Source: Pirellula sp. (lineage in GTDB: Bacteria > Planctomycetota > Planctomycetia > Pirellulales > PNKZ01). Taken from it: a DNA stretch of 64,000 nucleotides. The position numbers and the translations under genes are program-made. Positions 10,093 through 19,921 of the stretch are shown piece by piece. The notes beneath the pieces were generated by a model. It worked only from the letters and a program-made list of their open reading frames with translations. It had not been told where the DNA came from and made no database searches. Location of the stretch: contig PNKZ01000005.1 of assembly GCA_013822735.1 (NCBI GenBank), positions 1 to 64,000 of the forward strand, in the 5' to 3' direction. The first letter of the stretch is position 1. Every line of letters begins with the position of its first letter.

Positions 10093-11721
10093 TTAGTACT
10101 CCGCGGCAAATAGTCCCAGTCCGACGAAACGTCCCGCTCCGAGACAAATCGGACCGGGAACCTCAATCGAGCGGCCGGCTGCGTCCTGCCATCCAATTCG
10201 CACGTGAAGACGTCGAAACCGCTGAAGGACCTTCGGAAATGCATACTTGGTTGCTGCTACGGTCCCGGGTCGGAAGCCCGCATTTTGCCATTCGATCCGG
10301 GCATTTTCGGCCAATTCTTCGGAGAAACCTGCCTGGCGAATGGATTTTCGGATGAGATTTTCGACTCGCTTGTCGAGCTTGGCCGTCAGTTCTTGTCGCT
10401 GATGCGCATCGATCCTTGCCGCGTTTTCATCGCGAGCGTCGCGCAGACGGCTGCGATATTGCCGAGGATCGTCGTAGCCGGGGAGAATCACCGGCGTTAC
10501 CGTCGACCATTTTGCCGACGCCTCGGTGTAGCGTCGAACCGTCGGGTCGGCAGCCGGTAAGAACGATAGAAGCGCAATCTCTTTGCCGTTGTCGTGCTCG
10601 TCTTCAAGCGCCGCAGAAGAAAGAAGCCGAGCGATCTGTCGCAGCCGAGCCTCCGACTCGCCTCCGACGACGGTGATTAAAGCGCGGCGAATGCCTCTGA
10701 TAAGGTGTGCGGATTCCGGACCGCGTGATCCGATGCTCGGCAGCGGTAGGTACGCGAGCCGCGGTCCCGTTACTACGGCGTGCGGCTCTCCGCGCGATTC
10801 TCCATGACCGTGAATGAAACCGGGCGCAGTCTCAGGCGTGCAGCCAAGCGCGCGCGCGATTCGTTCGTTTCCGGCCGCATGTCGCAGCATGCCTGCGACG
10901 ATCATTGTTTTGCGAATCGGATCGAACCGCATATAGTCCGAACCGTTCGGTTTCAGGATGCTAAATGCTTGGAACGCAGGGGCGGCCACGTCCGTCGCAC
11001 GACGGTAGTGAACGACACGAAACGCCGTCAGCGAAGGAACCGGCTTAAAAATCGTTCTTCCGCTTGCATCGCGACTTAGGCGACCTAAATAGGCTCGATA
11101 CCTGTCGACCAATCCTTGCAGTGTTCCCGCAACAGGCACTCGCAGCGCGCGCCCGATGATCTCCGTGGCGGGTTCCCAGCGCTCCCCGGACAGTTCTGAG
11201 GCTTGGGAATCCGTGATGATGCGCGCGTCGCCCCCCGCCATGTCGACGCCCCAACCCAAATGAGTTATGGAACGAACTGCCTTCGTGAGCACGTCGAAGT
11301 ACGGGCAAACGCCGCCGGTCAGCGTATAGAGAAAATGCACGGCATCGCCGTCGGTAAGAAGGAGAGGGCGAACATCCTTCTCAACTCGAACACTGGCCAT
11401 GCTCGCGTCCAAGTCTCCCCGAGCCCAGGCGTTCGTCATCAAATCCCCGGAGTTACTCGGAACGTACATGCGGTATCCGACACTCGCCACCGATGCATGC
11501 GGGGCTAAAACTACCGGTGAAATTGTTTCGAGCCATTTCAAAGCGGGTTCGGGATATTTGCAGAATTCGTCCTCGAGCCATTGCCGGGTGGACGCTGCGA
11601 CCAAGGCCTGAAAAAAACGAAGGGGTGAAGGCGGCCATTCGGGACCGGCATCATCCCCGCGTCCGTGAAATCGGGGCAAGGCATCAAGGAAACGAACGGT
11701 AAAGCACAATACCGAGTTCAT
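10093..11721 (-). CDS. csb2: Type I-G CRISPR-associated protein Csb2 (GSU0054 family)
   Basis: A Cascade subunit of type I-G (old name I-U) systems, 542 residues, thought to combine Cas5- and Cas6-like roles: crRNA processing and capping the 5' end. The N-terminal signature is plain (VRFLDALPRFHGRGDDAGPE then WPPSPLRFFQALVAAS), as is the C-terminal Gly-rich GLGLFA end typical of RAMP proteins. A central GHGESRGEPHAVVTGPRLAYL segment is also family-like. The ATG at 11721 has AGGAG nine bases upstream, and csb1 ends 11 bases before it. It is the last gene of the cas operon; the repeat relic follows. Confidence 0.93.
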   Translation of the reverse strand: MNSVLCFTVRFLDALPRFHGRGDDAGPEWPPSPLRFFQALVAASTRQWLEDEFCKYPEPALKWLETISPVVLAPHASVASVGYRMYVPSNSGDLMTNAWARGDLDASMASVRVEKDVRPLLLTDGDAVHFLYTLTGGVCPYFDVLTKAVRSITHLGWGVDMAGGDARIITDSQASELSGERWEPATEIIGRALRVPVAGTLQGLVDRYRAYLGRLSRDASGRTIFKPVPSLTAFRVVHYRRATDVAAPAFQAFSILKPNGSDYMRFDPIRKTMIVAGMLRHAAGNERIARALGCTPETAPGFIHGHGESRGEPHAVVTGPRLAYLPLPSIGSRGPESAHLIRGIRRALITVVGGESEARLRQIARLLSSAALEDEHDNGKEIALLSFLPAADPTVRRYTEASAKWSTVTPVILPGYDDPRQYRSRLRDARDENAARIDAHQRQELTAKLDKRVENLIRKSIRQAGFSEELAENARIEWQNAGFRPGTVAATKYAFPKVLQRFRRLHVRIGWQDAAGRSIEVPGPICLGAGRFVGLGLFAAEY

Positions 11722-11732
11722 TCGGTCGGCTC

Positions 11733-12821
11733 CTAAGATTCGGCGGGCGACTTTTTGGCCGCCGCTTTGCGAATTTTTTTGACGTCCCCTTCGCCCCTAA
11801 TATCCTGAAAGGCCAGGTCCGGATCAAAAACGGCCTCCCGCCCTGCGGCGATACCGAACGCTCGGGCGGCTTCCGTCGCGTACCTCGAAGCCTCCTTCAA
11901 CGACAATTTCCGTGACTCGCGCTTGCCGTCGGAATGCACGAGATTGGACACTTGCGGCTTTTCGTTCGGTACGAGGTTGCACCCCTGGCGAAGATAGGTT
12001 GAGGTTCTTGTCGTCAGAGCGACGAGCGCCAGTCCGAGAATATATCGACGCAGCACGAGGGTTTTCTGCGCATCGCCGCCGGCGGTCAGCAAGCGCAGCG
12101 CAGCGAGGCTGAGCGTCGCATCACGACGGATTTCGCCGCCGACGATGACGCCGCCGTTTGCGCCGATCGCGGGAATTTGAACGAAACCGCGCGCCGCATA
12201 GGCATCTTTCAGCGTTCGGTCCGTAGCCGGTTTGAGGAGATTTGTCCCGATATAGTCGATCGAAGGATTGTACTGAGCGGCACGAGTCAGGCGTTTGACG
12301 TCGAACGCCCGAATCGTCGATGCAACAAGACGTGGAAGTTTTAGCTGGGTATCCCGTGAATCCCAGACGCCGAATACGAGCGATGTCGGTGCGATTTTGG
12401 CGAGCGGAACGACATCCCCGTTTTGTGCGGCCTTAAACGCACTTCGCAGTTCGCTCTGCAAGGCCGTGCAACGGACGAGTGCGTCGCCCGCTCGATGCCC
12501 CGCTTCAAGAATGCTGATCGATCTTTCCCCGGCCCGGACCGTGATTTTCGGGACGAGATGGGCGAATTCCGGTGTTGCGAAAATCGGTTCGATGCGATTC
12601 GCCTGGGAGCCGACGCTGTCGATGAGACAAACATTACGCTCTCCTTCGGGCGGATCGATATTGTATCCGCCGGGAAATACTTTTCTGTCTTCCGCCGGAG
12701 CGTAAGTGGGAGGAAATAGAACTCCGTCCGGTCCTTCCACCGGTTCCAGAAATTCGCGGATTACCAACGCGGCAAAGACGTCGGTTGTCAGCCAAGAATC
12801 AAATTGTTCCACACCGCTCAT
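11733..12821 (-). CDS. csb1: Type I-G CRISPR-associated RAMP protein Csb1 (Cas7, GSU0053 family)
   Basis: The Cas7-type backbone subunit that would line the crRNA in the type I-G Cascade, 362 residues. The start at 12821 overlaps the stop of csb3 (ATGA), so the two are translationally coupled. Family-like features include VCLIDSVGSQANRIEPIF near residue 65, a stretch FGVWDSRDTQLKLPRLVAS around 150, and GLALVALTTRTSTYLRQGC near 275. The C-terminus is Lys-rich (KKIRKAAAKKSPAES), fitting RNA contact. No break or missing segment is seen, so the backbone subunit looks intact. Confidence 0.93.
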   Translation of the reverse strand: MSGVEQFDSWLTTDVFAALVIREFLEPVEGPDGVLFPPTYAPAEDRKVFPGGYNIDPPEGERNVCLIDSVGSQANRIEPIFATPEFAHLVPKITVRAGERSISILEAGHRAGDALVRCTALQSELRSAFKAAQNGDVVPLAKIAPTSLVFGVWDSRDTQLKLPRLVASTIRAFDVKRLTRAAQYNPSIDYIGTNLLKPATDRTLKDAYAARGFVQIPAIGANGGVIVGGEIRRDATLSLAALRLLTAGGDAQKTLVLRRYILGLALVALTTRTSTYLRQGCNLVPNEKPQVSNLVHSDGKRESRKLSLKEASRYATEAARAFGIAAGREAVFDPDLAFQDIRGEGDVKKIRKAAAKKSPAES

Positions 12822-13693
12822 CCGAAATCTCCGTGTTGGCGAATCGCAGGCAAGAAGCTCTTGTGATATTGGGTACGACGCAGCATACGAAATTTGAATC
12901 GATTCATACCGGCCTGGACTGGCGCTCCGCAAGCCGCGGGTGCTGCAACGGGGACGGGGAGCGGCCTGCCCCATGCGGCATACAAAAAACTATTTTGACC
13001 CCCGATTTCTCTGGGACGAAATCGCTGCAATCCGATAAACGCCGACAGTTCCAGAACGGGGCAAGCCGTCGTTTCGATGCGCGTCAGACGGCTTGCCGCC
13101 AATGAATCAATACTAAAACCGATATCAACGGCTTTGCCTTGGCCGCCTAAGTCGGAATCGAAGTTGAACGGAAGTCCGCAATTCGTAACGGCGTAACTCA
13201 AACAGTCTTCGTTAAGCTTCGCGGCCGATTTCCAGGCGTCATGCATCGCAGCGGAAATACTCAGCGCCGATTGCTTGCCCGCCCACGTCTTAAAGCGACT
13301 TCCTCCGGCAAAATCGTCGAGATACCAATCAATCGTGATGTCAAACGGATCTTTCAAAACGACGGCGGCATCGCGGGACGACGTACCCGGGGTCTTATAC
13401 TCGGCTTCCGTACCGGGCGCGAACTTGCCGCGAGCTCCGCTCCGCTTCGGCATTTCGTCTAATCGCGCTCGCCGATTCGGACTCATGGTGCTTGTTAGAT
13501 CGCAGTCCGCTACGGCGTCAAGGAGTTTGACGAGCGTTCCATCACACGCGACGTAAAATGTTCCCGAATCGAACCAGCCTTCGGCCCCGGGCCATAACCG
13601 ATCGGCGAGTTCCAGTAGGCCGCAACATGCGAAGTATTGACCCGGATTGGTCAAATCAACGAGCATCCGAATAGGCGACCTGGACTTGCTCAT
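12818..13693 (-). CDS. csb3: Type I-G CRISPR-associated protein Csb3/Cas8 (GSU0052 family)
   Basis: The candidate large (Cas8-like) subunit, 291 residues, smaller than typical Cas8. The N-terminus VDLTNPGQYFACCGLLELAD is the signature of this family, and the central IDWYLDDFAGGSRFKTWAGKQ and C-terminal ELSAFIGLQRFRP also fit. It overlaps cas3 upstream and csb1 downstream by 4-bp ATGA junctions, so three genes are coupled. In other systems this subunit recognises the PAM and the R-loop; that role is transferred by family. An alternative name is Csx17/Cas8g, but the short length and N-terminal motif favour Csb3/GSU0052. Confidence 0.85.
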   Translation of the reverse strand: MSKSRSPIRMLVDLTNPGQYFACCGLLELADRLWPGAEGWFDSGTFYVACDGTLVKLLDAVADCDLTSTMSPNRRARLDEMPKRSGARGKFAPGTEAEYKTPGTSSRDAAVVLKDPFDITIDWYLDDFAGGSRFKTWAGKQSALSISAAMHDAWKSAAKLNEDCLSYAVTNCGLPFNFDSDLGGQGKAVDIGFSIDSLAASRLTRIETTACPVLELSAFIGLQRFRPREIGGQNSFLYAAWGRPLPVPVAAPAACGAPVQAGMNRFKFRMLRRTQYHKSFLPAIRQHGDFG

Positions 13694-16293
13694 ACGCGAC
13701 TGTCCGCCATTTCGTCGGTCGAAGCCGCTCTTGCGCCGGCGGTATAATCGGCGGCGCGCAGCAGCGACTCTAAATACGCCAAACCCCAGCGCCCGTAACG
13801 GCGTTGCAAGCGAGCAAACCGTCGAGGGACGGCATCCGCCAACGCTTGTGCATCTCCGAACGGAAGGTCCGGGTCGAATGCTTCGTCGGGAGAAAAATGA
13901 GGTCGTCCTCGACCGTGATGCGCGGCGATTACGTGAAGAACGAGTTGTTGAAGATCTGCCTTCAGACGCGCGAAATCCGGCTGATGCGAGACGTCTGCCA
14001 AAGAACCAAACTCGTGTCGATAGATCTCGCGCGAACCAAAAGCATTCGTTCGTCGTCCCGCTTTGGCGAGGAGCACGGAGCTCTCCCGGTTCCCCAATAT
14101 GTTCTGAAATATTCGGCGTTGCTTTCCAAGATCGTGATGGCGCGCCGCCACCATAACGGCGTCACGGAGTCCGGCGGAAATAGGGAGCCGCTGAACAATA
14201 TTTTCCATCGATCGCACGACGTCTGCCGAATGCTTTTCCCAAAGTACCGCCTGAGGAGCGGTCTTGGAGCCGTCGTTATCGGCCGCGTCGGGCGACTCAT
14301 ACCAATTCCAGAGTCGTCGAACGGAAGCAAGTTTGGCCGAGCCGACGCTCTCCTCGACCTCCGGCCGGAGATCGATCGTACGAATGAGTCGCATACCGTC
14401 GTCGCCGCCCTGCTCATCCCAAAGTCGTTGTCGGCGACGACGTTCGTTCTCCGTTCGCCACTCGGATGAAACGTCGTTCGCGAAGGCCGCCGCGCCGTCG
14501 AGAAAGCCGTCGCGAAGGCCGCCCACGGCAGGAGAAAGGAGTACTACTCGATCATGAATCCGCTCCTTCTTAAGGTCGTGGGTAAGTTTACGCAGCGTGA
14601 CTACTTCAATGGAACCGTCCTCGTCGATGATCCAAACGTTTCCACCGGGATGCCGTTTCGCCAGTTGTCGCAGACTTTTAAATACCCGTTCGCTCCGATC
14701 GCGAAGCAGCTCAAAAGACTTAAGCGGGTAATCCTCGATCAAGCAGGCGGGATCGTTCGCGACGGTCAAGTCGCCTGTGATAAGCGTCACTTCATCTCGC
14801 CACCCGACTTGGGTTGTCGGAGACTCCCATTCGCTGACGCCGCGCAAAAAGGGCGTCACAGGAGGGCGTCCCGGCAAATTTCTCGATAAGGAAGTGAGCG
14901 CCCAGGAGTCCAACAGAATGTCCGACGTTTTCGGTATCTTCGGCAGCGGACCAAAGGCGCGAAGCACCGCCTCGGACTTGCTCTTCGCCAATTTGGCCAG
15001 AGCCTTCGGACTCCCGTCTCCGTCAAGAGATTTTAGCAACGCAAGCGTGCGCGCGCGCCGGGTTTCCATTCTTTCGTCGCCGTCAAACTTCTGCGGGTGA
15101 ACGATCTCGATTCGCGTACCGGTGCGATCGCCAAAGCGGTTTGCCCTCCCTAATCGTCGCACCATGATTTCATACGTCGCTAAATCGCAAACAAGATCGT
15201 CGCCCGAAAGGTTCGCGCCGACTTCGCCCGCTCGAGTACAAACGAGATAGACCGTTCCTGCGGCGGGAGTTACTTCCGGGTCACGACTCAGTACAGGCAA
15301 GAAGCGTTGAAATATCTGCGATCTCAAGGACTGGTCGCGTTCCCTGCCGCGCATCGCTTCCGTCAGAATCTGCACACGGCCCTGGGGAAGTTTTGCGGCA
15401 ATTCGCTCGACATCTTCCAGGCGGCGCATAATGACGATCACGGCCCGATCGACGCCCTCGCGCAATTCGGCCAGTTCGACTGCCCTCTCCGCGAGCTGTC
15501 TTTCTTCCTCGATCTCATGAAAGGCGATCGTTTTCTTTGCGCCGATCCGCTTCTTGACGATCGGATTCCTCTCGTCGGCCGCAGTCAGCGAAAATGATGG
15601 GCCATCACCAGACGAGACGGAATTAAGCTCCATAAAGCGTAAGGGATATAAGTCCTTCGTCCGTGCCCGAACTGGGACGTATTCGTCCGCCCCCGTGGAT
15701 CGGCCGCCCCGTTGTGCGCGTGCGACGGCGTGCAATAACTTTCCGAATGCAGGCTCTAGTTGGGCGTCATCATGTACAACCAGTACGTCTTGGCCGAGAA
15801 ACGCCGCGTGGAGAGGTTTCGACTTGAACGTGAGACCGTGTCCGCTGAAGAGCAGCCGGCTGCCGATCATATCGGTCGTACCACAAATCACGGCAGGCTG
15901 CGACGGATCGGCCGACCAAGCGGGATCTTCGGCGAACGTCCCGCGCAAGGTGCTAATCGCAAGCGAGCGAAACTTATTTAGGACGCCGCGCAGTTGAGGT
16001 TTTTCTAACCAATTGGTGCGAATCTTTTCCGCCTCTTCGGTGATTTGATCGACGATCGTGTGACGGTTGACCGCATAAGCCAGACGTCGCGGCACGTTCT
16101 TGTTGCCGTTCGCCAGGGCAATCAACCAAATTGCCACGACGGCAGTCTTGCCTAAGCCTGTGGGCAAAGTGCACGAAGGTGGAAACTTCCCCCGTACAAA
16201 CCAATCTCGATACAGCGCAAGTTGCCAAGGCAACGGCTTAAAGCCGGTCAATTCGTAAAACGTTGTTTCAAATCCTCGATCTCTCGCGGACAT
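13690..16293 (-). CDS. cas3: Type I-G Cas3 helicase-nuclease (GSU0051 family), C-terminal HD domain
   Basis: The target-degrading helicase-nuclease, 867 residues from ATG 16293 (GAAAGG upstream). The order is helicase first (Walker A LPTGLGKTAV near residue 44, later RRLGRANRFGDRTG motif VI) and HD nuclease last (ARHHDLGKQRRIF near 730, then VIAAHHGRGRPHF), the arrangement of the GSU0051 branch. One oddity: the DEAH-type box reads VVHDDAQLEPAF, so both the usual Glu and His are changed (DEAH to DDAQ), which might weaken ATP hydrolysis. The HD residues look intact. It leads the cas operon and overlaps csb3 by ATGA. Confidence 0.92.
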   Translation of the reverse strand: MSARDRGFETTFYELTGFKPLPWQLALYRDWFVRGKFPPSCTLPTGLGKTAVVAIWLIALANGNKNVPRRLAYAVNRHTIVDQITEEAEKIRTNWLEKPQLRGVLNKFRSLAISTLRGTFAEDPAWSADPSQPAVICGTTDMIGSRLLFSGHGLTFKSKPLHAAFLGQDVLVVHDDAQLEPAFGKLLHAVARAQRGGRSTGADEYVPVRARTKDLYPLRFMELNSVSSGDGPSFSLTAADERNPIVKKRIGAKKTIAFHEIEEERQLAERAVELAELREGVDRAVIVIMRRLEDVERIAAKLPQGRVQILTEAMRGRERDQSLRSQIFQRFLPVLSRDPEVTPAAGTVYLVCTRAGEVGANLSGDDLVCDLATYEIMVRRLGRANRFGDRTGTRIEIVHPQKFDGDERMETRRARTLALLKSLDGDGSPKALAKLAKSKSEAVLRAFGPLPKIPKTSDILLDSWALTSLSRNLPGRPPVTPFLRGVSEWESPTTQVGWRDEVTLITGDLTVANDPACLIEDYPLKSFELLRDRSERVFKSLRQLAKRHPGGNVWIIDEDGSIEVVTLRKLTHDLKKERIHDRVVLLSPAVGGLRDGFLDGAAAFANDVSSEWRTENERRRRQRLWDEQGGDDGMRLIRTIDLRPEVEESVGSAKLASVRRLWNWYESPDAADNDGSKTAPQAVLWEKHSADVVRSMENIVQRLPISAGLRDAVMVAARHHDLGKQRRIFQNILGNRESSVLLAKAGRRTNAFGSREIYRHEFGSLADVSHQPDFARLKADLQQLVLHVIAAHHGRGRPHFSPDEAFDPDLPFGDAQALADAVPRRFARLQRRYGRWGLAYLESLLRAADYTAGARAASTDEMADSRV

Positions 16294-17036
16294 AGCCGAC
16301 CTTTCGTGACACCCGGCAATAAATGTGACGAGCTCAAACTGCCGTAATGACCGCGCACCTTTCAAAGTTCTTTGATCGGCACCGTTGCCTCTTTGAGGCG
16401 GACGTCGGAAAAATCGTCGACGTCCGCCAGCATCTGCCGGTACGGCTCGTCGCCAACCGGGCGGCCGATTATAAGGTCAGTCTATGGAATCGCGAACCGT
16501 CCTTAGATCTCCATACAATTGAAGCGAAGCCGAAAGGAATCGTTTTGATGGTAAACGTCTTCGCTTCGTCGTCGCCGACGTTTAGACGTGATATGCACGG
16601 CTTCCGCACATTCTCTTCAGATCGCCGCTTCCTCGCCCCGACCTTCGATTTCCTAGAGGGCGCTCGATCTCCAAACGACCATCGGACTTGCTTGGAATGC
16701 CTCGTCATCCGCGACGTCGCGGAAGCCGCGAGACAATCGGAGAATAGGACTCCGTCCTAGTATCGCCGGGTCGTAGGTAGCGTACGTTCAGACAATTTAC
16801 TTCTTGTTTCGCCCGTTGCGACTTTCGGAATAAGCATCGGACTTCTCTGAAACGGTTTCGCGTGTCATCGCGATCGCGAATGGCGATCTCGCGGCCAATC
16901 ATGTCCCGGGAATCACGCGATTCGTAGTCGTTAATTTGCTTCCTCTTGCACCGGGATGGTAGTGTGACTCCGGAACACGGACGCAAACAAGCGTCTTATT
17001 TTGAGCCCTGCACCATGACGCCACGTGACGAGAGCC
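16294..17036. other. Region upstream of cas3, no supported gene
   Basis: About 740 bases between the divergent cas operon and the metalloprotease gene. No cas1, cas2 or cas4 coding sequence is seen on either strand, and no array. A minus frame at 16469-16708 (79 codons) has no ribosome site or known motif. The cas operon promoter should lie within 16300-16450. Confidence 0.5.
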
Positions 17037-17582
17037 ATGCCTACCTATCCGGAGCGAATCGTACTACGCCCTAAGGTTCTCGCCGAATCGACGTTAATGC
17101 CGATCGGCACGATGGTACGAGCGATGAAATCGGTGTATCGTCAATATGGTATCGACGTATTTGTGCAACCTCGCGAATATCTCACTCTGTCGACGCTGAG
17201 AGACCCAAATGTCGGAACATGTTCAAGAGCAGCGTTGACGAGCGATCAGTTGGCATTATTCGCGCATCGAAACGACGTCGAGCCAAATGAAATCGCGGTT
17301 TATTTCGTACGCTTGGCTATTTATCCCGGAGTGAGCGGTCCCATTGCGGGATGTGCGGCCCATCCGCCGGGAAAGCCTTCCGCGATAATCAGTACGATTG
17401 CCACGGAATGGACGTTGGCTCACGAGATCGGGCACGTACTCGGTCTGCAGCACGTCAACGACAATACTCGCCTCATGACGGGGAACGGGACGCTCTCTAT
17501 TCCCCATCCTCCGCCTCCGCCGCGACTCACAATAAATGAACTCGCGACAATACGCGCCAGCGGGTTGTTGGTTCCTACTTAG
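17037..17582 (+). CDS. Small metzincin-like zinc metalloprotease
   Basis: A 181-residue protein with the extended zinc motif HEIGHVLGLQH (His129, Glu130, His133, His139), preceded by TIATEWTLA and followed about 14 residues later by RLMTGNG, which could supply the Met-turn. This is the pattern of metzincin (matrixin-like) peptidases, though the protein is short. No signal peptide is visible, so it may act in the cytoplasm or be exported another way. A GTG at 17025 is an alternative start. The C-terminus is Pro-rich (IPHPPPPPRL). It is followed 50 bases later by a HEAT-repeat gene on the same strand. Confidence 0.72.
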   Translation: MPTYPERIVLRPKVLAESTLMPIGTMVRAMKSVYRQYGIDVFVQPREYLTLSTLRDPNVGTCSRAALTSDQLALFAHRNDVEPNEIAVYFVRLAIYPGVSGPIAGCAAHPPGKPSAIISTIATEWTLAHEIGHVLGLQHVNDNTRLMTGNGTLSIPHPPPPPRLTINELATIRASGLLVPT

Positions 17583-17631
17583 AGTACGCACGCCGAGAAA
17601 ACTCTTCCATCTTCCAAAGCCGCAGGAACTC

Positions 17632-18072
17632 ATGACGAAGAAATCCAGGACGAAGAGTAGGGCAAGTTCGAAGAAACATCCGCGAATCACCGCCGCGCAA
17701 GTCATCGCAAGTCTTACGAGCCCTCGGGCACCTCCGATCACCAAGCTTGGTACGGCGGCGCTACCATACCTCAAAAAGCTCGTTGAAGGTGACAACATGC
17801 TGTTGGCGACGAAGGCGCTTTATGCGGCCGGGGTGGTGGGCGGCGACGACGCCGCGGAAATCATCCGATATGGCGCCAAGAGCCGGAAACCTTTATTGCG
17901 CGTCGTAAGTGCCGCGGCGGCGGAGTCGCTGTCACCGGAAATGGCCGAATCGGTGTTGAAACCACTATTGAAATCCCGCGACGCGGGCATCAAGAAGTGG
18001 GCTAAACATACGACCAAAAGTCAGAATGCGCTGCGATCGCGTTCCGCTAAGGCGCCCCGCGCCGCTCCATGA
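17632..18072 (+). CDS. HEAT-repeat-like small protein
   Basis: A 146-residue basic protein. ATG 17632 has AGGA five bases upstream. After a Lys/Arg/Ser-rich start (TKKSRTKSRASSKKHPR) come helical pairs typical of HEAT/PBS repeats (GTAALPYLKKLVEGDNMLLATKALYAAGVVGG, then VVSAAAAESLSPEMAESVLKPLLKSRD). It is probably a small scaffold or binding module; the partner is unknown, though the adjacent metalloprotease is a candidate by position. The tail is basic again. Confidence 0.65.
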   Translation: MTKKSRTKSRASSKKHPRITAAQVIASLTSPRAPPITKLGTAALPYLKKLVEGDNMLLATKALYAAGVVGGDDAAEIIRYGAKSRKPLLRVVSAAAAESLSPEMAESVLKPLLKSRDAGIKKWAKHTTKSQNALRSRSAKAPRAAP

Positions 18073-18256
18073 CCCGTCACGTGCTTAGGTCAGATCCCAT
18101 TACGACGGACTTCACCGTTGAAATGCCGGCCGACGCGTTTGCTTTTACCTTTGCGCTAAGGGCGGTCCGGACGAAATGAAGGCATAATCGCTACAATCTC
18201 TACAGCCGGACCAAATATCCGCCGAAAGAGGTAGGAGAAACGTTTTACGCTAATCC

Positions 18257-19921
18257 ATGACTGTACCTTGCAACGTGGCGCTCCCCATGCGATACGGATT
18301 TGCGTTATGCCTTGCCTGCGTGCTGACAGCGAATTTAACGTCGCCGCGAATATTCGCACAAACCGGTCCGACGGCTGCCCCCGAGGCGCCTCTCGCGGCC
18401 GCGCCCGTCCTTCGCCAAGCTTCGGAAAGCGCTCCTTCCATACCCGCTATCGCTGATCAAACCGGCGTTACACCGTTGCCTGCCACGGAGTTTGTTGCGG
18501 AACTGCCTGCCTCCGACGGTGACAATTCCGAAGCTCCCACGGCGCTCGAACTGGAGCAGCGGCTTAATGAGGTTGTCGGGGAATTGGCTCGAGCTCGCTC
18601 GCTGCAGGTGGGCGGCGGTTACGTTCCGTCCAGCTCGTTTATGCCTCCGCCGGCAGACCCGACGAACTTGTTCTTCAATGAAGCGAATCAAGCAGACATC
18701 AACCTTGGCGCCGGTTCGCGGGTTCCTGGAACCGCCTTGATTTTTCGCACGGCGTTAAGCGGCAATGTTCAAGGCTGGTACGACACCGGGAACGTCGCAT
18801 CGGGAGGTCAGTTCGATCCCGAGCAAATCGCCATCGGCGGTGATTCTGCACAGGGCGCCGGCGTATTCGACATGGTCGACGCCAACGGCCAGCTCAAGAT
18901 CGACCTTAATGCTCCGGTTTCCGTGGACGAACAAGTACAAGCATTCTTGGATACGCGCGTGGTGGGCGGCGAACTGGTAGTTCGTCATGCCTTCGGCCGC
19001 GCCAATTTTCAATACGTCAATATCCTGGCCGGAAAATATTGGACCGCGTGGGGCGACGAAGGAACGATCCCGAAGTCGATTAATAGCGCCGACAGTTACA
19101 CGGCCGGAACTTGTATTGCGGCGGACGTCCCTCAACTTCGTTTCGTCGTACCCATAGGGTCCGGATGGGCTTCGACGTTGGCGATTCAAGATCCGCTGTC
19201 GAATAACATCGCTCCGCTCGCAGCGACGGACGTAACAATTAATCGCTATCCCGACTTGGCGGGACGAATTCGCTATTTCGACGGAGACTTCTTCAGCGTA
19301 TCCGTCGGAACGCTCACGCACGTCATGGGACGTGAAGACGTCGTAGGCCAGGAATCTTTTGACGTCGGCTGGGGAGTTAACTTTGCGACGCGGTTTCGAA
19401 CGACGGCGCGCGGCGCGATCATGCTCGGCGCCGTGAAGGGGCAAGGTATCGCGGGCTCCATCTTCGGCTTGTCGAGCGCCTTCATGGGCGTAACGGCCGC
19501 CGACGGGCGCTTGTCGACGCTTGGAGCCAACGGGTTTTACATCGGTCATCAACGACAATGGTCGCCGCGGTTGCTCAGTTCGACGGCCTACGGATTTGCC
19601 GAAGCGGACGATGTGACGAACATTGATCCCGCATCGACGACGAGTTCCGTCCACAATCTTTGGACCAATCTGATTTACCAAGCGACCGATTACTTCGCCT
19701 GCGGCCTACAATACGATTACGGCAATCACCGTAATGTGGCCGGTGACACCGGTGACGATCATCGCTTTACGTTTGTCGTCTCGATCACCACGGGACAGAA
19801 CGACAAAACGAGTCGACAAGAGGCCGCAGAAGGTATGCGAGGCGCCTCACAGGCGGACGTCCTAGACGCTACCCGAAACGTTCCGGCGGACTCCGGTGCT
19901 TCGCGTTTTTCACGGCTCTAG
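18257..19921 (+). CDS. Outer-membrane porin (DcaP-like)
   Basis: A 554-residue beta-barrel protein with a signal peptide (FALCLACVLTANLTSPRIFAQ). A Pro/Ala linker and a short coiled coil (LEQRLNEVVGELARARS, near residue 100) come before the barrel, as in DcaP/BBP2-like trimeric porins. The barrel has many alternating strands (GYDTGN-like loops, FFSVSVGTLTHVMGRED, FACGLQYDYGNHR). It would sit in the outer membrane and pass small solutes; the substrate is unknown. The start could also be ATG 18290. An AGGAGA lies about 20 bases before the first ATG. No operon partners are evident. Confidence 0.82.
   Translation: MTVPCNVALPMRYGFALCLACVLTANLTSPRIFAQTGPTAAPEAPLAAAPVLRQASESAPSIPAIADQTGVTPLPATEFVAELPASDGDNSEAPTALELEQRLNEVVGELARARSLQVGGGYVPSSSFMPPPADPTNLFFNEANQADINLGAGSRVPGTALIFRTALSGNVQGWYDTGNVASGGQFDPEQIAIGGDSAQGAGVFDMVDANGQLKIDLNAPVSVDEQVQAFLDTRVVGGELVVRHAFGRANFQYVNILAGKYWTAWGDEGTIPKSINSADSYTAGTCIAADVPQLRFVVPIGSGWASTLAIQDPLSNNIAPLAATDVTINRYPDLAGRIRYFDGDFFSVSVGTLTHVMGREDVVGQESFDVGWGVNFATRFRTTARGAIMLGAVKGQGIAGSIFGLSSAFMGVTAADGRLSTLGANGFYIGHQRQWSPRLLSSTAYGFAEADDVTNIDPASTTSSVHNLWTNLIYQATDYFACGLQYDYGNHRNVAGDTGDDHRFTFVVSITTGQNDKTSRQEAAEGMRGASQADVLDATRNVPADSGASRFSRL

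Noticed and set aside
9620-10355. Open frames across the repeat relic as protein-coding genes
   Set aside because: They cover the CRISPR-like repeats and the antisense end of csb2, with no ribosome site or family.
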